Assembly (NCBI GenBank): GCA_003577165.1
Contig: QEUM01000001.1
Span: 124,001 to 188,000 of the forward strand
From: Armatimonadota bacterium
GTDB taxonomy: Bacteria; Armatimonadota; Fimbriimonadia; Fimbriimonadales; ATM1
Length of the DNA stretch: 64,000 nucleotides
Reading direction: 5' to 3'
Below, piece after piece: positions 60,822 to 64,000 of the stretch. Position numbers and translations under genes: made by a program. The notes beneath the pieces are model-generated. The model was not told the DNA's origin and did no database searches. It was given only the letters and a program-made list of their open reading frames with translations. Position 1 is the stretch's first letter. The number at the start of each line of letters is the position of its first letter.

Positions 60822-62264
60822 CTATTCCCAACTGGTTTGGACGGTGTAGGTGATGACTACTTCTTTGTCCGGCTGGAGCGTCACGAGGTATTCAAATGTG
60901 TTGGAGTCTGTCTTCTTGTGAGGCATGGTCTCGGAGAGGATGCTCCACTCGGCCCATGCGTGCTCGACGACTCTCACCGTCTCAGCGACCCTCTTCCGGT
61001 TTCTCAGGCGGATTTCGAATGTCTCTTGCACGACTCTCGGCGAGATGATCTTGAAGTCGGTTCGCTTGCGTTCGCCGACGATGTCGAACGCGTCGCCGAC
61101 GTAGAGCCGGATCTTCTCCTCTCTCGGTGTGTGATCGATCAGGTCCTCGCCGACCATTTGAACGGACCCAGAAGAATCCCGCTTATAGACACGCACTTTT
61201 CCTTTTGGAAGAGGAATGCCCAAGCCGTTCTTCTCGCTGTTGATCATCTCCACCATGATGTTGACTTTGACGTTGGGATCCGTCGCGTATCCTTGGCCTG
61301 GACGATAGGTGTTGCCGTATCCTTGCCACACGCTCCTCTGCCCCTCGAAGATGAGTTCTTTGCGAACCGCAACGTCTTCGGCCCCCAAAAGGGCGATCTG
61401 CTTGGTTTCCTTGTTTCTCACCGTGGCGGGGCGCTGAAGCGTGTACATGTGATATTCGAACAGGCCTTCCTCTACGAACTGATCAGCCGCCTTCGCCATT
61501 TCCATGCGCGGCGCACCACCCCCGAAGCCGCCTCGGGGCGCAGGCATGATCCTCCTCACGTCTCCTGCGATCAGCTTCAACTTTGCGTTCTCATAGGTCG
61601 CTCCACTTCGATTATTGAGCGTCACCCAGCCATTGAAGTTGGCCTTCGTGTCGTTCGGATCAAGCGTCATGACGTACTCTGCCGACCAACTGATTTCTCC
61701 CGTTAGATACGCCACTTCGACTTGGTGCAGTCCCGCCTTCGCTGCCGCGACATCCCACATCAAAGTCGGCTTGCTGATAAGTCCGCGAGGCATCTCCAGG
61801 ACTTCGATCGTCCCGCTCGGATTCAAGATGATCCTCCCGTCGGTCGTCCGAAGCACAAGGCCGTTGTAGGTTTGATAGCCTCCCCCACCAGAATTCACGA
61901 CTGCCGTGGGGGAACTCAGGAGGACTCCCTCCGTCGTGACCACTTGACCGGTTTCCAAGAGTTGATGCAAGCGGATCGTCTTTCCAACGGATTTCTCAAG
62001 GATGCTCGTCGGAGACAGGAGGTCGTATTGGTAGTTCTGTTCGTAAACTTCGATCGGCGAGTCTGGCGTGAGCGAACGGAAACTCACACTCGTGGGATCG
62101 ATTTGCGCAGCGACATCTTCGACGCGGAGTTCTTGGCGGTTCGCTTGCAGCGTGAACTGCCGAACCTCTTTGACCAAAGCGAAATTCGCGTTGTAGACCG
62201 TGATTTCGACGCTGATCGGCGCGGTTGCCAGTAGGGCCCCTGCCGTTAAGAGTGGGTGCAGCAT
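60822..62264 (-). CDS. DUF4139-domain exported protein
   Basis: A 480-residue protein with signal peptide (LLTAGALLATAPIS) and a strong AGGAGGT site before its ATG. The N-terminal half has 'ITVYNANFALVKEVRQFTL', typical of DUF4139 proteins. The second half has the DUF4139 core: 'AYLTGEISWSAEYVMTLDPNDTKANFNGWVTLNNRSGATYENAKLKLIAGDV' (shortened here to 'GEISWSAEYVMTLD' and 'VTLNNRSGATYENAKLKL'), and later 'GKVRVYKRDSSGSVQMVGEDLIDHTPREEKI'-type strands. Function is not established; the fold is mucoidy/beta-sandwich-like. It is followed without a gap by the candidate selenoprotein, whose ATG is 2 bases after the stop. Confidence 0.85.
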   Translation of the reverse strand: MLHPLLTAGALLATAPISVEITVYNANFALVKEVRQFTLQANRQELRVEDVAAQIDPTSVSFRSLTPDSPIEVYEQNYQYDLLSPTSILEKSVGKTIRLHQLLETGQVVTTEGVLLSSPTAVVNSGGGGYQTYNGLVLRTTDGRIILNPSGTIEVLEMPRGLISKPTLMWDVAAAKAGLHQVEVAYLTGEISWSAEYVMTLDPNDTKANFNGWVTLNNRSGATYENAKLKLIAGDVRRIMPAPRGGFGGGAPRMEMAKAADQFVEEGLFEYHMYTLQRPATVRNKETKQIALLGAEDVAVRKELIFEGQRSVWQGYGNTYRPGQGYATDPNVKVNIMVEMINSEKNGLGIPLPKGKVRVYKRDSSGSVQMVGEDLIDHTPREEKIRLYVGDAFDIVGERKRTDFKIISPRVVQETFEIRLRNRKRVAETVRVVEHAWAEWSILSETMPHKKTDSNTFEYLVTLQPDKEVVITYTVQTSWE

Positions 62265-62333
62265 GATTGTGTGACCTCCTGAGTACTCGAATTCACCCTT
62301 TAGACGTCCTGAATTTCATCGGGTTATCCCATC

Positions 62334-63476
62334 CTAATAGGACGGGACGGTAGGGTCGATCTCCTCGGACCAGGCGTCGATTCCGCCCTCGACGTTGGCC
62401 ACTTGCGTGAAGCCCTGGTCAATCAGGAACGAAGCGATCGAGTGGCTTCTCAGCCCTGAGTGGCAGATGACATAGATTTCCGAGTCCTTGTTCAGCAAGT
62501 GCAATTTTGCCGGCACGTCGGATACGGGGATGTGAACTGATGGATGGATGGCTGCGATCTCCCGTTCGTAAACCTCTCGGACGTCCAAGAGAGTGTGCGG
62601 CCGTCCCGACGCCAACACGGACTGGAGTTCTTGAACCGTGACTGACGGCACCGATTTTCTCTGGCTCTGTGTCTCCGGAACGGCGTTGCAGAACGACTCG
62701 TAGTCCTGCAGTTCGCGAATGTGGGCATTCGGGCCGCAGATCGGACACTCGTCGGACGCCCGGATCCGAAATGAGCGCATCTCCATCGAGAGAGCGTCGA
62801 TCATCAGGAGTTTGCCAATGAGAGGCTCTCCGATGTTGAGGATCAGTTTGAGGGCCTCAGCGGCTTGGATCGTGCCGACCATGCCGGGGAGAACTCCCAG
62901 CACTCCGGCCTCGGCGCATGTGGGCACGCTGCCAGGTGGGGGCGGCTCGGGATAGAGACATCGGTAACAAGGTCCCTTGCCGGCCCAGAACACGCTCACC
63001 TGTCCGTCGAAACGGAAGATGGAGCCGTAGACGTTGGGCTTGCCGAGCAGAACGCAGGCGTCGTTGACGAGGTATCGCGTCGCAAAGTTGTCGGTCCCGT
63101 CCAGCACCACATCGTAGGGTTGCAAAAGCTCGAGCGCGTTTTCGCTCGAAAGCCGAACCTCGTGGGTTTCCACCTCGATGTCGGGATTCAGAGCGCGCAG
63201 TTTTTCCGATGCGCTTTCCGTCTTCGGGCGATCTTCGTCGGTGTCGAAGTGGAGGATTTGGCGGTGCAGGTTGGTTCTGTCCACCCGGTCGAAGTCGAAG
63301 AGTCCCAGTCTCCCGACCCCTGCGGCGGCGAGGTAGTAGGCCGCGGGCGAGCCGAGGCCACCCAGGCCGACGATCGCCACACTGCCCTTCAGAAGGCGCT
63401 CCTGGCCGAGCTGGCCTACCTCGGGCATGATGAGGTGGCGCAGGTACCTCTGTTTCTCGCTTTGGGTGAGACTCAC
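62334..63476 (-). CDS. moeB: MoeB/ThiF-type adenylyltransferase fused to a rhodanese domain
   Basis: A 380-residue E1-like enzyme. The adenylation domain (1-~250) has 'VAIVGLGGLGSPAAYYLAAAGVG' (ATP loop), 'RTNLHRQILH', 'DVVLDGTDNFATRYLVNDAC' and structural zinc cysteines in 'PCYRCLYPEPP' and 'ECPICGP'. The rhodanese domain (about 275-380) has the active Cys in 'IYVICHSGLRSHSIASFLI'. Such MoeBR proteins activate MoaD, ThiS or a CysO-like carrier C-terminus and supply sulfur. No carrier protein is nearby, so the pathway (molybdopterin, thiamine or cysteine) is open. The start is GTG 63474-63476 with a leaderless-type -10. Confidence 0.92.
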   Translation of the reverse strand: MSLTQSEKQRYLRHLIMPEVGQLGQERLLKGSVAIVGLGGLGSPAAYYLAAAGVGRLGLFDFDRVDRTNLHRQILHFDTDEDRPKTESASEKLRALNPDIEVETHEVRLSSENALELLQPYDVVLDGTDNFATRYLVNDACVLLGKPNVYGSIFRFDGQVSVFWAGKGPCYRCLYPEPPPPGSVPTCAEAGVLGVLPGMVGTIQAAEALKLILNIGEPLIGKLLMIDALSMEMRSFRIRASDECPICGPNAHIRELQDYESFCNAVPETQSQRKSVPSVTVQELQSVLASGRPHTLLDVREVYEREIAAIHPSVHIPVSDVPAKLHLLNKDSEIYVICHSGLRSHSIASFLIDQGFTQVANVEGGIDAWSEEIDPTVPSY

Positions 63477-63485
63477 GCACCCAAG

Positions 63486-63491
63486 ATGTTA
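63486..63491 (-). promoter_or_regulatory. Candidate -10 of moeB (leaderless)
   Basis: GGATAACAT on the minus strand ends 9 bases before GTG 63476. No ribosome site is present. Confidence 0.35.
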
Positions 63492-63528
63492 TCCGCTCGG
63501 CAGCGGGCCGTGACAGAATGCGAGGCTC

Positions 63529-64000
63529 ATGGGATGCGAAGTCGTCCTCGCGAGCAGGTCCCCACGCCGCATCGACCTTCTCCGCACGGTCGTGCCCGAC
63601 TTCATCGTCGATCCGGCCGATTTGGACGAATCGCTTCCCTCCGGAGGCGACCTCGATCCGGAGGCGGTCGCGGCTGAACTCGCTGCCCGAAAGGCGGACG
63701 AAGTGGCGGTGAGGCATCCCAACTCGCTCGTCATCGGCGCGGACACGGTTGTTGCCCTCGACTCCACGCTCTTCGGAAAGCCGGAGAGTCCGGGAGACGC
63801 AGAGAGGATGCTTCACGGCCTCAGCGGGAAGACCCACAGAGTCATCACCGCTGTCGCTTTTCGACTTCGCAGCCAGTCCATTTCGTTTGACTTCCGGGAG
63901 ACGACGAGGGTCACTTTCAGGGAGCTGACTCACGAAGAGATCAGCCGATACGTTGCGACGGGCGAACCGTTCGACAAGGCGGGTGGATACGCGGTACAAG
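63529..64000 (+). CDS. maf: Maf-family nucleotide pyrophosphatase (3' end outside window)
   Basis: ATG 63529 (GAGG three bases upstream) opens a frame that runs off the window after 157 codons. The product begins 'MGCEVVLASRSPRRIDLLRTV', the S-x-S-P-R-R signature of Maf/HAM1-like proteins. 'VIGADTVVALDSTLFGKPESPGDAERMLHGLSGKTHRVITAVA' follows, cited as 'GADTVVALDSTLFGKP' and 'LSGKTHRVITAV', then 'YVATGEPFDKAGGYAVQ'. Maf enzymes hydrolyse dTTP, UTP or modified nucleotides and can delay septation. About 30-40 residues are missing at the end. It is divergent from moeB. Confidence 0.92.
   Translation, partial: MGCEVVLASRSPRRIDLLRTVVPDFIVDPADLDESLPSGGDLDPEAVAAELAARKADEVAVRHPNSLVIGADTVVALDSTLFGKPESPGDAERMLHGLSGKTHRVITAVAFRLRSQSISFDFRETTRVTFRELTHEEISRYVATGEPFDKAGGYAVQ

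Noticed and set aside
59722-60831. Pseudogene caused by a nonsense mutation
   Set aside because: Kept as the alternative, but the frame is otherwise undisturbed for 366 codons, the TGA is next to a Cys in a redox-like motif and a SECIS-like stem follows.

Overview
The window is one gene-dense, GC-rich bacterial chromosome segment. It has no rRNA, tRNA, CRISPR array or recognisable insertion sequence. Several features together suggest an Armatimonadota-type (Fimbriimonadia-like) organism: a UBact/Dop protein-tagging pair, futalosine-route menaquinone synthesis (MqnE), a PilMNOPQ/PilB/PilT type IV pilus cluster, many small secreted or beta-barrel proteins of unknown family, and lipoproteins. 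This is inference from gene content; no marker gene was compared.

Layout. 1-4.5 kb: 3' end of glnD, two RCK/TrkA-type K+ regulators, a small unknown gene, lysA and an M50 protease. 4.5-11.3 kb: SLBB export protein, aspartase/fumarase, two paralogous outer-membrane proteins, a methyltransferase and a beta-propeller lipoprotein. 11.3-16.2 kb: a minus-strand operon thiN - SSS symporter - FHA protein, then dnaA and a creatininase-family enzyme. 16.2-18.2 kb: a minus-strand cluster dop - UBact - small helical protein. 18.2-22.2 kb: a secreted protein, lon and an amidase. 22.3-33.3 kb: the pilus cluster (ExeA-like ATPase, HTH protein, pilM-N-O-P-Q, terminator, pilB, HDOD protein, pilT). 33.3-39 kb: two small membrane proteins and the nusA - ylxR/rnpM - infB operon with an attenuator-like leader. 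39-41 kb: an orphan ANTAR response regulator and an M28 peptidase. 41.1-47.7 kb: a seven-gene, tightly overlapped operon joining a BMP-type nucleoside ABC importer to a tetrahydrobiopterin-like pathway (tandem PTPS, GTP cyclohydrolase I, SDR reductase). 48-54.2 kb: a KOW/barrel protein, an OmpR-type regulator, ribF and uvrA. 54.2-64 kb: mqnE, a subtilase, a WG-repeat protein, glyA, a candidate selenoprotein, a DUF4139 protein, moeB with a rhodanese domain, and the 5' part of maf.

The most notable observations are as follows. (1) A thioredoxin-like gene at 59722-60819 is read through an in-frame TGA placed next to a Cys and followed at once by a bSECIS-like hairpin, which makes it a candidate selenoprotein. 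(2) The UBact modifier is encoded next to a Dop homologue whose start codon and upstream SD-like motif sit in a perfect hairpin. (3) A pterin pathway is welded to a nucleoside importer and contains a PTPS tandem with a catalytically dead first half. (4) A GGTAnnnT-type -10 element recurs 5-10 bases before start codons, which implies common leaderless mRNAs. (5) An intrinsic terminator lies in the nusA leader, and a ylxR frame has no standard start codon.
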